This document shows positions 1 to 12,628 of a stretch of DNA of 64,000 nucleotides, one piece after another. Position 1 is the first letter of the stretch; each line of letters starts with the position of its first letter. The notes beneath the pieces are model-generated. The model had not been told where the DNA came from, made no database searches, and saw only the letters and a program-made list of their open reading frames with translations. Source of the DNA: Cruorifilaria tuberocauda (Eukaryota; Nematoda; Chromadorea; Rhabditida; Onchocercidae); contig JABVXU010000019.1 of NCBI GenBank assembly GCA_013365365.1, forward strand, positions 186,001 through 250,000, in the 5' to 3' direction. The position numbers and the translations under genes are program-made.

Positions 1-1084
1 GAAGATATATTTTTCTATAAGCTACGGTGAAGGCAAGAGGCCCGAAGCACAAGCTATTTTTGAAGAGAGGTAATTGTATTTAAATTATTGTACAGTTAAG
101 TGAAGATTGAGCTCCCTATTGGTCGTACGCACGAATCCTTTATTCAGGACTGATATTAACAAAAATCAGTCAAAAAAGGCAACTTTAACCCTAGTTCAAT
201 AGCTACACCCCTAATAAACTCTTATATAATCGCAAATCCTTATGTCAACAGATGCACTCCCGAGAAACTTTTGTACAATTATAAACAATACAGCACTTCG
301 AATTCACAAAAAAGCCAGGTTAATTTGTAACGGAGATTCACAACGATGTAAAAATATAGGAAATTTAAACAAATTCTATAAACAGTCTTTACAAATAATG
401 ATTCATAGAAAATTAAAGATTCAAAAATATTTGAAATTAGAGATTAGGGTAGAGAGATTTCTTAACATTTCGTGCCGCTGTTTGTATAATAGACTTCAAA
501 AATGTTTTTGGAACGAAATTCAGGGTTATTATCTAATGTCTTTCTCCTTCGTACTTTAATGACTTATAGAACATACATTAAACTAATCATTTACAATCGT
601 TGAAATATTCTAATTGATTCAAAAAATTTATATAAACGTTTACAACAAACGTAGTAAAGGTGTCTGCAAACGTGGCGTCGTTACTTGAAGTTTCTCAAAT
701 GATTTTGATGCCATCCTTCAATTTTGCCGAATTTTGCAAGGTCAGTTAAAGCAGCCACTGTTGTTTAATTTTTTATTTGACTAAGTTTAATTTTAAGTTG
801 ATAAAATTTTTGAAGATACATTGCCGGGATCTATCACTCTTAAATATAGTAATAACCGGACTGTGTAAAAAATACTCATTTGATTCTGCGATGAAAGGCA
901 ACGTAATTGAACTGTCATTTCTAACTTCTGTGTAAAAAATTCTGTATATTTATCTGGATTAGTTGCAAAGTTTCCTTCAAGATCTCATTTTCTTTTTAAA
1001 ATTATTAGCTATTAGTTTTCTCCTTTTCAGTTTCATTTTCGATTTTTCCGAACATATCGGATTTCCCTGATCTTATCACAATGT
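1..1084. other. No gene recognised
   Basis: AT-rich sequence with scattered short open frames. The longest (242-559, plus) is biased to Lys, Asn and Ile as expected of random AT-rich translation and has no recognisable motif. The same applies to 1701-3048. Confidence 0.4.
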
Positions 1085-1700
1085 GTGGTTAAAATTTCTT
1101 AAATTGTTAGTGCCAAACTTTAAAATGTGAGATTGTATGAAGAGAGGCAATTTTCATCCTAAATCTTAGTTTTACTGAAGAAACTTCTAGAGAAAAAAGA
1201 GTCCCGTTTCCACTTGGGTGTACCAACCAAATATCATAATCTTCGGGTTTATCAGAACCTTAAAAACAAAGGATAAATTTCGTAATCTTAATGCAACATG
1301 TTTTTCCTACCTCGCAATACACTAAAATTTCACCTCTTTGAGAAAGGTTCACTCGTAGGAAAGAAGAAATATTTTTCAATTTAAGCCAAATTTTTCTAGG
1401 TATTGCAAAGTGTTCACCTTTCATGATTGCAATTGAAGGATACCCGTGCGATTAACGCTTAAAATGTCAAAGTATACACTAAATTTTAATATTGCAGAAT
1501 ACTTTCTAACGTTTAAGAAAACTTTTTTCTTTATATCCCTCCACAAAGACGAATAAAATTAGGAACAAAGTGGCCCATACTACTTCAGAAATGACACCCA
1601 CAAAAATCAAGCTGATGAGCTTGAGCTTTATAAACTTCAAAACCAAAATCTTTAATCTAATAAAAAGTTCAAAAGAAACTGCCGCCATGTTACTCATCAC
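1085..1700 (-). CDS. Tentative exon cluster of an unrecognised gene
   Basis: I do not recognise this protein. Three minus-strand segments look coding. At about 1700-1506 there is an open frame starting MMSNMAAVSFELF with two hydrophobic stretches (LISLIFVGVISEVVWATLFL-like), suggesting a membrane segment. At about 1456-1310 an open frame contains IPRKIWLKLKN and ends GEILVYCE before a GTAGGA donor. At about 1260-1085 another reads KPEDYDIWLVHPSGNGTLFS. The last two are soluble in character and use amino acids unlike random AT-rich translation. The splice phases I can see do not join cleanly (donor phase 0, best acceptor frame phase 1), so this may be a wrongly read border, part of a larger gene running off the left edge, or a decayed gene. 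Low confidence. Confidence 0.25.
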
Positions 1701-3048
1701 CTAACATGAAAAATAGCTATCGTGCAACCCTTCTAAATGAATAATGATGAACAATTAAGGTAAGTGAAAATTTAAAAGCAGCAGAACATTATTCGGCTGC
1801 ATTTTCCGAGTTTTTTAACCCGAAAACATATTACTGTTTGTTGTTATTTAAAACAATTTTAATCGCCTTATTTGCCTCTACAGTTCAGTTTTATGAATAC
1901 TGAAGAGTTTAATCGTAAGAAAAAAGTTGGAAAAGAAAATTGAGCGATATTTCCATTTTCAGAATGAAATGTTTTACCGAATTTTCCTCTCAAATACTAT
2001 CAAAAAGATAAGAATTTCCTTCCTTCTTAGTCTTAAAGGCAGGCAAGAGATTTTACATGTGTAATGTTTATGTTTGAGAGACAATATTTTTTGAATAAAA
2101 TGAAGCAAACTCGATTCAAACATCCATATTCTTATACAACAATAACAATGGCCACGATCAGTCTGTTAAACAATTAGAGCTGACGATAGTATCATAAGTA
2201 AAATGTAAAAATTATCAAAATTTCGAAAAGAACAAGAATCTAATGAAAACAGTAATAATGCAACATTATTATTAAGAATCTTAAATTAAAAACCGACCGA
2301 TACGTAAAACCGTAGACTGTGGTGTTGAGAGAAATGAGGTGCACGTTACGCAGTACAATGACGAAACCAAGTGATCTCTTTTCTTTGTTGTGAAGTAGAA
2401 GACAAAACAATCACAATTAAGATAAGAGGGTTTTGTACTTCTTAGATTTCAAAAAAAAGTAACGAAGCATCAGTATACTAACTTTAACTTTAATCTACAA
2501 TTTAGCTTGCTTGATGGGGCTAAGGCATTATTTAAAATTATATTAGGATTTGCTATTTCGATTCAGCCGGATCAGATCAAATAATATGGAACATAATGTG
2601 AATAATGATGACCGAATGGTCCTTAATTATATTTTAAATAAATAATTTCAATCTAAAATTAGACCGGAATTTGTTCAGATCTTTAAGGAAGGAAACACTA
2701 ATTCAAAAAAAAATTTGGAAAACAGCAACAGCTAATTCAAAAAATACAACAAACAAAATGTGAAAAGTATGGGTAGCAAATTGTAACGGAAACACGTCAC
2801 TAAATCCTACACGCCAAATTCAACAATGGTATGACTCAATACTTCTTCGCCCACTCAGACAGCATTTAAATTATATTTAGTATGGCGCGAAAACTCCGCG
2901 ACGTCTGTAATAATGAGAAAAAAATCAAACGCGAATTGAATTTCGCAAAAATTACTCAGATTGCAGAAAGGAAAACATAATAATGAAATCCGTGTCTGAA
3001 AATTTAAAATCTCAAAATTCGCTTAGAAATTTAAATTGCTATAAAATG

Positions 3049-4378
3049 TTACCTTGGTGGTCGCCTAGCTCGATAGCCAGCGTAAATATATTTCACAATT
3101 ACACGTGTGCCTCCACGGCCCCGTGTACGCGGTGGTCGGTTCGTAGTACTTACGCCAGGCCGATTTGTTCGTTTAGCACAAACCTGAAAACTAACAGAGC
3201 ATTGACTTCCAGAATGATGAGAAAAACAGACCATCTACTATACATAAAAGTATTTTCACAAAAAAAAAAACCAACTTTGATTTGCCGGCCACGAAACAAT
3301 GATTCATCAAGAGCTAGAGCAGTCTGCACAGCCTCTTTATCAGCAAATTCAATGTAAGCGAATCTAAAAACATGATGTACTAAATATATATTCAAATATT
3401 AAATCCAAAAAAATATCTTGATATAATTACCATAATATTAGGGCATTAGGGATAAGGGATTAGAGAGTATTAGGGAATGATTACAAAATTATTTCTTTAA
3501 TCCATGGGATGTAAGTGTAAAGAACCAATTACATATTTCTAAATTACTATGTATTTTTGAACACAGCAAAATACCCTTAAAAATTCCTTACGTTTTCTAT
3601 GATATAAAGCTAACTAACACGAGGTATGAAGTATACATACCCTTTTGGATGACCTGTAAATTTATCGGTCAAGATTGTTACTCTATTTACGGAACCACAA
3701 CCATGAAAATGGGCTTCCAATTCCTCTGCAGTTGAACAATAATCAACCTGTAATATCGTAAAATCTTGTATACATAATTAGGTTTTTTGTACCGAAATTT
3801 AACAACACATAAGCTTTAAAGATTAAACAAGGAAAATATGAAGATGCAACTGCATACATTCCCCACGTAAATAGATCTACTATCTGCTTCAATTTTATCT
3901 TCAATCGAAGCCACACTTTGAGAAGTATTACTGCCGGTGCTCATATTCATTTGTTTCTCAACATCACTTTGCATTTGGCGTATTAACTGGGCCTCCTCTT
4001 CAATTTCTTTCATACGATTTGTCAATGCCTCCATATCCTGAAATATATGCTTTTAAGCATAATATAATCTGAAACATTGACTTATGAGAAAGTATAGCAG
4101 AAAATTTTGAAGACAACTTATTTTAGCAGTCTCTCAACAAGAAATATGTCGTTAACAAGACACTAACAAGAATAAAAATTTGACAAATCGACTTAGCTCA
4201 TAACTAGCTAACTTAAAAATTACGCGATGCGATATCGCAGTAAGAGCAAAAAACAGATCAAACTTACTGGGTCTTCACTCATATGGTCGGTGGAAGTGTG
4301 TAAATCACTACCATTATCCAAAATATCGTCCTCTTCGATACGAATATCACCCTCATCTGCTGGCGTCCCTGTCGCCAT
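3049..4378 (-). CDS. pabp-2: Nuclear poly(A)-binding protein (PABPN1 family)
   Basis: PABPN1 binds growing poly(A) tails in the nucleus, stimulates poly(A) polymerase and helps set tail length. Five exons join in phase: 4378-4268 (start [11 protein letters not shown], acidic N-terminus), 4037-3858 (coiled-coil [19 protein letters not shown], then the first RRM strand SRSIYVGNV), 3747-3641 ([29 protein letters not shown]), 3363 to about 3271 (RNP1 strand [13 protein letters not shown], ending FRGRQIK) and 3183-3049 ([19 protein letters not shown], Arg-rich tail, TAA). Order is the family's: acidic region, coiled coil, one RRM, Arg-rich C-terminus that is normally methylated. About 160-165 residues, shorter than human PABPN1 and without an N-terminal alanine tract. 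The start is chosen because it is the first ATG and gives the acidic N-terminus. CHMP2B lies divergently 1.3 kb away. Confidence 0.95.
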
Positions 4379-4674
4379 TTTATTGCACCGACAGACTAAA
4401 AAACTTCGAAAAAATGTGGGCAACTCGAAAAAGAAACAAATTTTGCTGTAAACGTTTTAGTACTTACATTTTAATCTTGCATCTTGCACTTTCCCGTTAA
4501 TAATCAATGCCGAGTAGTCTTAATGACCCATAAATTTTTAGCAGGCTGAAGCTCCCACTGGGCGATAAAAACTGGTGATAGAGTAACTCAATACTCTCAT
4601 AGTAAGTAAAACGAACTACGCGAAAATACTTACGCGAAACCCGCTACGCTTGTCACCATAACCATTTGGAACAT

Positions 4675-4760
4675 TGTTCGAACCACCACCCACCATGCGG
4701 GAAAATCCAATCGCCCCCGCCCGTCCCACCATCCTTCCTCCCCTCCACCTACTCTCTAGG
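4675..4760. promoter_or_regulatory. GC-rich island with GC-box, between two divergent genes
   Basis: Within very AT-rich flanks this short stretch is C-rich on the plus strand and holds CGCCCCCGCCCG, a GC-box-like core, plus several CCACC/CCTCC runs. It sits about 300 bp upstream of the pabp-2 start and 930 bp upstream of the CHMP2B start, so it could serve one or both divergent promoters. A plus-strand open frame crosses it (from 4674) but looks like composition rather than a protein. Promoter role is inference. Confidence 0.3.
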
Positions 4761-5687
4761 AAACATCCAAACAACTACGCACATTCACCAATCCTACCGC
4801 AAGACCGTTTTCGCTTTGTGAACTATATTATTTACTGCAGCGGAGTAATTTCTAATTTGTGGATTATTCGAACTCTTGTACTTTGAATTGGTTAATGACC
4901 ACGAACATTCACTTTTCAATTTTCCATCCATAATTTACGAAGATTAGGTTTTTTACTTTCCTAATTAGTTATCGTCCTATATCGTTTTTTCAAAACAAAA
5001 ATTTTTTCGTGTTTTGAACTTCAATTAGGCATTCATCGAAATACTGAAATTTAATAGCACAAATGAGCAAACAAATAATCATTAGCTAGTAAAAAAGTTA
5101 CTATGATACTGTGTTTGGATAGTAGTAGGCATGATATTGACGATTTTATTTTGGTTGTTTTTTATTTCTTTCGCGTCATTCGCGATTTTGTTGTTCTCTC
5201 ATTCCATCAATTTCAGTGAGTGTATAGTTTTTTTGTTTTAATTTGCAACTTTGCTTTGATCATTTATATTTCTGTCGGAGTATTCATAACCCTATTACTG
5301 TGTTATCTTCATATGTGATTGCTATTATCTAGTGACCAAATAACAGTCCTTTGTATGCATTTCTATTACCTGTAAAAATAATAGTATGTGACTCACTAGC
5401 TAGGATGGACGATACATTACAGTATCAAAGAATGCTTCCACTTGAAGCTATAAAATGATTATGTGTGATGGGATGATTTTCTAAACCCTTTCACTTAGTC
5501 AGTCCATAAAATGGTAATTATTAGGTTGTAGAAGGCTTTTTACAGTTCTTTGCTGTGTTTTTGAGACACAGCATAGCTAAAATTCATTATCATTGTTCTT
5601 TTTGTTCATTTGCTATTGTGTAATCTTTTATAATTCTTCATTTGCCTTCCTGATACTTGCAGACCTTACCACATTAAGTGAAACAGT

Positions 5688-7275
5688 ATGTCTTGGTTCA
5701 GGAAATCACATTCTAAAGGCAAATTACTTTTATCACTTAAATTAAGTCACTTAAATATTAGTTACTTCATAGTCAGTAATTTGTGAAAACAAAAATCAGG
5801 AAACAATAATTTAATGCAGTTCCAGAGAGAATACGATCGACGAAACCAACGAAAGTACTTTACGTCAAACAAATAGAAGAATCGCAAATGACTGTAGGTC
5901 GCTAGAAAGAAAGGAGAAAGAGTTGGTATTAATTTTGAATAAATTAACCATTTCAAAATTCCGCTACCATAAAACGCTTATATCTTTTATTTGCCGAAGA
6001 ATTTCTATATCTTTTTCGTTTTCCAGGAGCTGGAGATTCGAAAACTCGCAAAGCAAGGTCATAAGGAAGCCTGCAGTATTTTCTTTAAAGAACTGTTGCG
6101 GTTACGGAAGCAGAAAGGCAAAAACTTGAATATAAGTACACGTATGAATGCAATCAGCACGAAGAATAGGTTTCTATTAGGTATTGTATTTGTATCTGAA
6201 ATTTTTTAAAGTTGTTAGCAACTAACATTGTTGTATGGAACAAATTACCTGCACCATTTATCTTTAAGCTGACATAGTCTTCAAATGTTCAAAACGGAAA
6301 TATGTTCAGTCGGAGTAGCTAAATAATTGAAAGATATGATGTCTATTTTCTGATTTTCAAATACTGCTTCATAATCATTTTGATTTTTAGAGAAATGTAT
6401 AGCGCAGCACAAACGGCCAGTGCAGGGAGAAGACAGCCAATATAATGAAAGGAATAAATAAACAATCACTGACAGAAAAATTACCTGAAAATTTACAGGG
6501 ATTCATTGAAACCCAAGAACGACTTGATGTTACTGATAACGTATGGTCTTTTTACCGATTAGAAATTTCCATCATTATTTTTAATCTACAAGTTTCCCAT
6601 AATACAGTGGTATTGAAAGTTAATAAAGGTCGTGAACATCATGAAAATAAAGTTCAGCAGATAAAAAAATTATCTTTGTTGGGAACTGCCAGTATATTAA
6701 GTTTTGGTGATTCATGTTCGAGATAGTATAAGATTTTTTATTAAATAGTGAAATTGATTTAAATCAAAAACTGCAATAACTATCCCGCTGCTAGTTGTGC
6801 TCAATAATATCAAAACAATCTATTAAAAACATAGCAACCTTAATAGTCTCGGCAAATCGAAACTTGATGGAACATTGACAGTAGCTCCACATTTCTTTAT
6901 TTTGATTTCAGCTTTATTTAAATTTTAGACGGTTTCGGATGCTTTTGATACGATGCTAAAATCGGATGGTGACGGGGAGCAAGGCTTAATCATTAAACAA
7001 GTCTTGGATGAAATTGACATAAATTTGAATGCACAGGTGAGAGTGTAATTGCATCGAACTTTCTACCACAACTAGTTGGAAAACAGCTAAGTTTGTTTTT
7101 AGAACTGCCATTCACTTTTCTTGAAATCTAAGCGAAAATGCGGAAATTTTTAATGAATTTCGTTTAGTTATCAACAGCGCCGCAAGCTCCCTCATCTATC
7201 ACACCTGTCAGTAAACTGTCGAGTGAATCAAACGACCCAAATATCGATAAGCTATTGAGTGAATTAAAATATTAA
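5688..7275 (+). CDS. chmp2b: ESCRT-III subunit CHMP2B (charged multivesicular body protein 2b)
   Basis: ESCRT-III subunits polymerise on endosomal and other membranes and drive budding away from the cytosol; VPS4 recycles them. Exons: 5688-5718 (MSWFRKSHSK), about 5828-5925 (RQTNRRIANDCRSLERKEKE), 6027-6169 (ELEIRKLAKQGHKEA, then LRLRKQKGKNL), about 6408-6540 (TANIMKGINKQSL, ETQERLDVTDN), 6929-7036 (DAFDTMLKSDGDGEQ, IIKQVLDEIDI) and 7168-7275 (ending KLLSELKY, TAA). These follow human CHMP2B in order: basic alpha1-alpha2 hairpin, KQVLDEI segment, and a C-terminal DKLLSELK-like MIM that binds VPS4. The first intron would use a GC donor (AAAG|GCAAAT); with acceptor AG at 5826-5827 the phase is correct. 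An AG at 5661-5662, 25 bases before the ATG, could be a spliced-leader acceptor. The exon 4 border is the least certain. Confidence 0.85.
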
Positions 7276-8745
7276 TGTATATAAATTTTTAAAAGAAATT
7301 GCAAAAATAATTTTATCGCTACACTTGCATTTTTATATTCAATTTTTATTAGAATGAAGATTATTTGAATGATCATTTCCTAAGCAAGCACATAAAGTAA
7401 TTATTTATTGCTCTTAAATCACTTTCCGGTATTGTATTCATTATTTATCTTTGTGAATGAAGTTTCTTATCCAAATTCGTAGAATTTGAAAAAAGATTAA
7501 AGTGATGTGCCAAGTTGCAGATTAAAGTCGCGAAACTTTGTATATTTGGAATTCAAAGTATTTATTCGAGCTGATTACAATAAATTGTCAGGGCATTTGT
7601 TTGCAGCATTGAAATAATTTTTTCTGGGCTAATCGTCAAAAATGATCTTCAAAGCGGCAAGTGATTGACCACTCATCGCTTTGAAGATTATTTTTCATTT
7701 CTTTAGCTATTAACCAATATCGGTAATAAAACAGTTAAGTTGCACTTCCGAATAATTAAATTGCGTTTTAGTACTTTTTCCAAAGCAACAATTCATTAGA
7801 ATTGGTGCAAAGCGGAAAAGTAGATCGCTCCTTAAGCTTTGGATTAATCATCCCTCGAAGAGCAGGGAATTCCATCGTTCCTTTGCTGACTCCCATTATC
7901 CAATATTTTTATAGTGCGTCTTTCACTTCATAGAACATCTGCTTCATTCTTTCGGCTGTCTTCAGTTTCTCATAGCTTTATCATCAGTATGTGTAAAGTT
8001 ATGAAAGTTATGTGAGGTGATGTAAAACAATATCTGGGATATTAAGAAGCTAGAAAATAGTGGGTAATTGTCACGAAGTAAACAGTGAATGATCAGTGTC
8101 AGGAATTTTTTATAGAATTCAATGAGTATCATAAACGGCAAGTGTAATTTTTGTGAGGATGAGTTACTGAAAAATCTCTTGTAACATAAGTTGATGTAAT
8201 GAGAGGAAAAGTGAATAAGAACAAGAGAAGGTTAAATGATAAACAAGAAAAACCGAAGAAGGGGTGGTGAAACTCAGAGTAGATAGATACTTTTTACAGC
8301 GGCTGAGAGTAATACTTTCGAATAAGATGATTACAAAAACCACAAACGAATCCAAGGATTCATAAGGTAAAGGATGGTCTGATGGAATAGATTATGCAAA
8401 GTTGATTTCCATAGACGGTTATCATATAATGAAACTATCAAACTATCAACAACCACTTGATGGGATTTGTCATCCCACTTACCTTTTTCTACGGAGGTTC
8501 TTTTCAGAAACATGATTTCTTTTCAACGTTATCAAATGATTTTGTGGAGGTTGAGAGTTTTAATAGTATTAGTTCGTCAGGGAAACAAGAAATTAATAGA
8601 TATAAAGAAAAAATTTTTCTTGTCATCTTAATATAATGATTGCTAAGAGACAAAGATGGATCGATGAAATTCTAAAACGTGGATCAATAAAATGCATGTG
8701 CGTTGACGACTTTAAATTGCAGGCTTAAAAAAAAAGCCGGAATTC
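7276..8745. other. Intergenic stretch, no gene recognised
   Basis: Apart from the hairpin near 7.65 kb, I see only short open frames on both strands with no family resemblance and no convincing splice structure. The minus-strand frames at 8164-8513 do not show a recognisable motif. Confidence 0.5.
7638..7695. other. 58-base pre-miRNA-like hairpin
   Basis: Bases 7638-7656 pair with 7677-7695 over 19 consecutive positions, with a single G-U wobble (7644/7689). Inside, a GCA/CAT internal loop and a 4-bp AGTG/CACT stem enclose a 6-base loop (7664-7669). Length, single arm and loop size fit a nematode microRNA precursor. A palindromic transposon remnant would also give this shape. It lies 360 bp downstream of CHMP2B. 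Strand cannot be decided from sequence. Confidence 0.4.
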
Positions 8746-9732
8746 ATGGGCATACCAATAATTTGGCGTCTTGCTGGCAAAGCAAGCATTGCATCGCATA
8801 CGCAAGTCGCTGCCATGGTGAGTGTTGATCATCAAATAAAAACTTTCCTTTATATTTTATTGAAGTTTGATTTATTCTCACTCTTTTTGAAATCCATTCT
8901 CGCCTATTTCCTCCTATATAGAATCACTTCTTTTCCTATTATTTAATCATGCTATTAATTATCATCTACAACTTATTTTCCGTTTCACAACTTCAGCGGT
9001 TAATGTTAAGCCCAATCGCTAAACAAAAAACCATTAATGAGGCATTTTGAGTTGAAAAATATATCCTGAAGATTATCCTAAATTACGATTGATCATTAAA
9101 CATTTGACCAAAACAATACTGGTAACGTTCCATGCAAGGTTTTAAAGAGAAATAAAAGTCAAATTTAGTCAACTCAGATGAAATTATTAACCTCCACATG
9201 GACCTAATAAACAACTAAAATGTAATAACACTTAACAGCAGATTTGTGTCTGCAATACCCACAATTTGCGAATTTAGATCTTGAATGAAGAGCAGAGAAA
9301 GCAACTGTTGCAACCGCTAATCGGCAAAGGATGGAGAATGGTTGAAGGTCGAGATGCCATTCGCAAAAACTTACAGTTCAAAAACTTTAGTGAAGTAAAT
9401 ATACATTTTCAATCTCCCGATCTTCTTAAAAATCCAATTTGTTATCTAAATTTTTAAACCTTTTTAGGCATTCGGTTTTATGACACAAGTAGCAATGTAT
9501 GCGGAAAAAATGAATCATCATCCGGAATGGTTCAATGTACATAACAAAGTTAGATGTCTCTTCGTTTTACATTTATTGATTTCTTATGTTACAAAGTATA
9601 CAAAATAGCAGTCAAAATAACCCATCGATGAGTAAGTTTCAGATTGAAGTGACTCTAAGCAGCCACGATGTGAATGGCTTGTCAGAAAGAGACATCAAAC
9701 TGGCCACTTATATCGAAAAATTATCCAATTAA
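8746..9732 (+). CDS. pcbd-1: Pterin-4a-carbinolamine dehydratase (PCBD)
   Basis: PCBD dehydrates 4a-hydroxytetrahydrobiopterin during recycling of the tetrahydrobiopterin cofactor used by phenylalanine, tyrosine and tryptophan hydroxylases. Four exons join in phase 0: 8746-8817 ([20 protein letters not shown]), 9278-9394 ([20 protein letters not shown], ending LQFKNFSE), 9468-9548 ([20 protein letters not shown] then WFNVHNK) and 9643-9732 ([20 protein letters not shown], ending YIEKLSN, TAA). The HHPEW signature holds the catalytic histidines, and VTLSSHD supplies the third active-site His. About 119 residues, slightly longer than human PCBD1 because of the first exon, which is rich in small, hydroxylated and basic residues and could be a mitochondrial presequence (inference). 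Confidence 0.93.
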
Positions 9733-10069
9733 TAGAAAAACAATTAAAGATTCAACACTGTTGGACGTTTCCAAACACATTATACAATTTTATTAAGAAA
9801 ATTTCATTTATCTGCATCGTAATTAACTACATTATCTATGTAATATTGACCACATTATCCATAAATTTCAGATTTCGATTTTATTCGTCACTAAAATCCT
9901 ATTCATGTAAAATAACAGTGAAATAACAAATTTCCATAATTTTTGTGGGATAAAGCATAAGTTGCAAGTGTATGCGAAAGGTAACCATCTTTTTTTATAT
10001 GAAGAAAATCACTGTTAAATTAAAAAATGTTTGTTTGTAAATCAAGCTGAAGATTACCTTGAATGTATA

Positions 10070-10216
10070 ATGCCTCATCCGCCATCAATACCAAGCCAAT
10101 CTCCAGTAAAAAATGACGAATCACCGCTTGCTAGGAAATTAATAGCTCTAGCAACACCGGCACTTCTTCCAGATTTTCCAAGTGCGGCAAATTTAACTGT
10201 TCGATCAAGAAACTAA
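10070..10216 (+). CDS. Orphan Pro/Ser-rich open frame
   Basis: Not recognised. The frame from the ATG at 10070 reads MPHPPSIPSQSPVKNDESPL, continues through ARKLIALATPALLPDFPSAA and stops at a TAA ending at 10216. The frame is open upstream to about 10031. Its composition (Pro, Ser, Ala, Leu) differs from the Lys/Asn/Ile-rich random frames around it, which suggests true coding, perhaps a 3' exon. No upstream exon in matching phase is evident; the preceding gene ends at 9732. It could also be a short independent protein. Confidence 0.25.
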   Translation: MPHPPSIPSQSPVKNDESPLARKLIALATPALLPDFPSAANLTVRSRN

Positions 10217-12614
10217 AATAATTTTAAAGGACTGACAAAAATACTAGTAAAAGTAGATACTTCCCTAGTTAAGGAGATTTATTCGAAAAACTTTATATTA
10301 CTGGCCCATATCAGTTTCCTTATAGTTCTATATATTTACTTTCAGCATGTATCTATATATTATTACTATTAAATTAACTCGCTGAAGAATTCATAAAAAT
10401 TCACTAATGTCATGAAAATTTGAATTGGGAAATTTTTTGATTGGTTAGATTCACTAACAATTTATTTCTTACGAGGTTGTTCCTTAGGTTGGCAGAACAA
10501 TTCCTCGTTGTTGAAATTTGAGTTGAAAACCAAGTCAAGAATTTTTTATTTATAAGATGAAGATTACAGAAACAATTTGATACAAAGTTGAATTGTTAGA
10601 TCCAAGAAGGATGAAGAAGAGAAATTATGTGAATGATAACCGTCTTTTTTTTGAAGACGATCTTGGTTGATAACTGTGGAAATTCTGCCCTCAGTGCCAA
10701 AGTTATGCTCTTTTATAGATAAGATTTTGTAAAGAATGGGATATTTACATTTAGTAAGAACTGCTGTATAAAGGAGTGGGTTTGACTCAAGACGGATAAA
10801 GATCACGGAAGTAAAATTGGCGATATGGCGATCTGGTGGGAACGTTTGAATTAATTACATTAAACAAAGATAAACGGTGGAATAAGCATTGAAGTACAAA
10901 TATCTGTGAGAAAATGGAATGGATAGATGGAAAATAGAACAATTTCTATAATGAGAATATCTGGTGAAATTGTCAGTAAGAATATTTTACATTTTACAAA
11001 TAATGATTCATAAAAATATAAGGATTCGAAAATGTTTATAAAAAAATTAGTTCGATTGATTGAGTTAGTTATGCGATGAGTGAACTTATTTTTTTTAATT
11101 TTTTTCCGACACCTAATGATAACCCTTATCATTCGTGCCGGATTTTCTGAGCATGTTAGCAACGATCATATCAAGACTAGAATTGGTATTATTTTCTAAA
11201 AAGGTATTCAACCGAGAATTTTTAAAATTAGAAATGTAGAAATTTATCAAAAATTTATTTTACAGAACTGACCCTACCTCCAAGCGCTGGACATTTCGTG
11301 AAATGGTCCAATCCTGCTTTCGACATGCATTAGAATGCTACATTACCGGACTGGAAGGAAATTTTTTTTTTAATTCCATTAAACTAAATTCATTCATACA
11401 TAAGGGATGAAATGGTGCGTACATTCCCTTAACACCTAATACATCAGTTTTAATTTAAAACGAATGACCCAATTTTGGATGAAACCCAACTGCTATAATA
11501 ATTAATTGCGATTTAATTTCAATTAAATTGACATTATTTGAATATCACTTAAGTCTTTAATTTGATTTTTTTTGGACTGTTAAATAAAGAACACAGGACT
11601 TACCGGATATGGACCATTGATACTGTTTACATTTACGATTGAATCTTTCGTTTTGATAAGATAAAGTATAGTTTCCCATAGTCCTGCGATAATTGAACAC
11701 TTCGAAGTCTTACATTCATTAGATAGTCGTAATCCTCCATATAGCAGTCCATTATTTTACTAAATCGGGTAACCTCTACCATAGGCACATTAGAAATTCT
11801 AATCACGCTTCTAAAAACACCAGGCTATCATATTCGCACAGTGTATCTGGTGATACATAACCGGGTCGCTTGCTTTACCGCTTTATCCTTGAGTCGTTGT
11901 AAAAAAATATAGACTAATCTCACATTTCAATTAAACTGCTTTCATATTATGTTAAACTAAAAAAAAATCAGCATTCTTCAATTCCATCATTAGAATTTCA
12001 AGCTTAACTTCCCGATTACATTTACTGACGACAGGGAATAAGGCCGTTCAACAATACCGAATTATTGCCGAAGCCTCTTATATTGCAACTATAAACTGTT
12101 GTTTCGAGAGTTTCTCGCCCACTTCGCTACAGGGTAACGCGTTGCTTTCCATGATCAGAAATAAAAGCCAAAAGAATATCATAAGCAGTTCACAATTATC
12201 CCCATTAAGTAAAGGTTGACAACAGCAGGAGAGGTCTGAGTACTGTACAACAGCTAATCAATGGACAAAAACGACACAAAAAGCATAAAGCTGAAATATT
12301 CCAATATAAGAATTGGGATAGAAATTTATGAGAGTACAGATACTGAAAACCATAAATATCAAAAGAGATGGAAACCGATGACAGCACTTTCCACAGTATA
12401 TGTCAATTAAGTCGTTCTACTTTGTAACGAAACCAAATGGTAAGCTATGAGCTACATTAATGCTGGATGATGCTGGAACCTTGCAATTTACTCCTTCATT
12501 TGATAATTTTAACAGCTCTAATTATGGGCTGTTGAAATAATATTTGGGTTGGTCATTAAGCCAAATTCATTCTTTCCCTTTGAAAAAAATTAAGACTTAC
12601 CTATAACAGAAGAG

Positions 12615-12628
12615 CTCTCTCTCTCTCT
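12615..12628. repeat. (CT)n run
   Basis: Seven CT units in a gene-poor interval. Confidence 0.9.

Noticed and set aside
242..559. Plus-strand 105-codon open frame
   Set aside because: Lys/Asn/Ile-rich random-looking composition with no splice or family evidence.
4674..4886. Plus-strand Pro-rich open frame
   Set aside because: Composition follows the local C-rich island; no splice partners or family resemblance, and it better fits a promoter.
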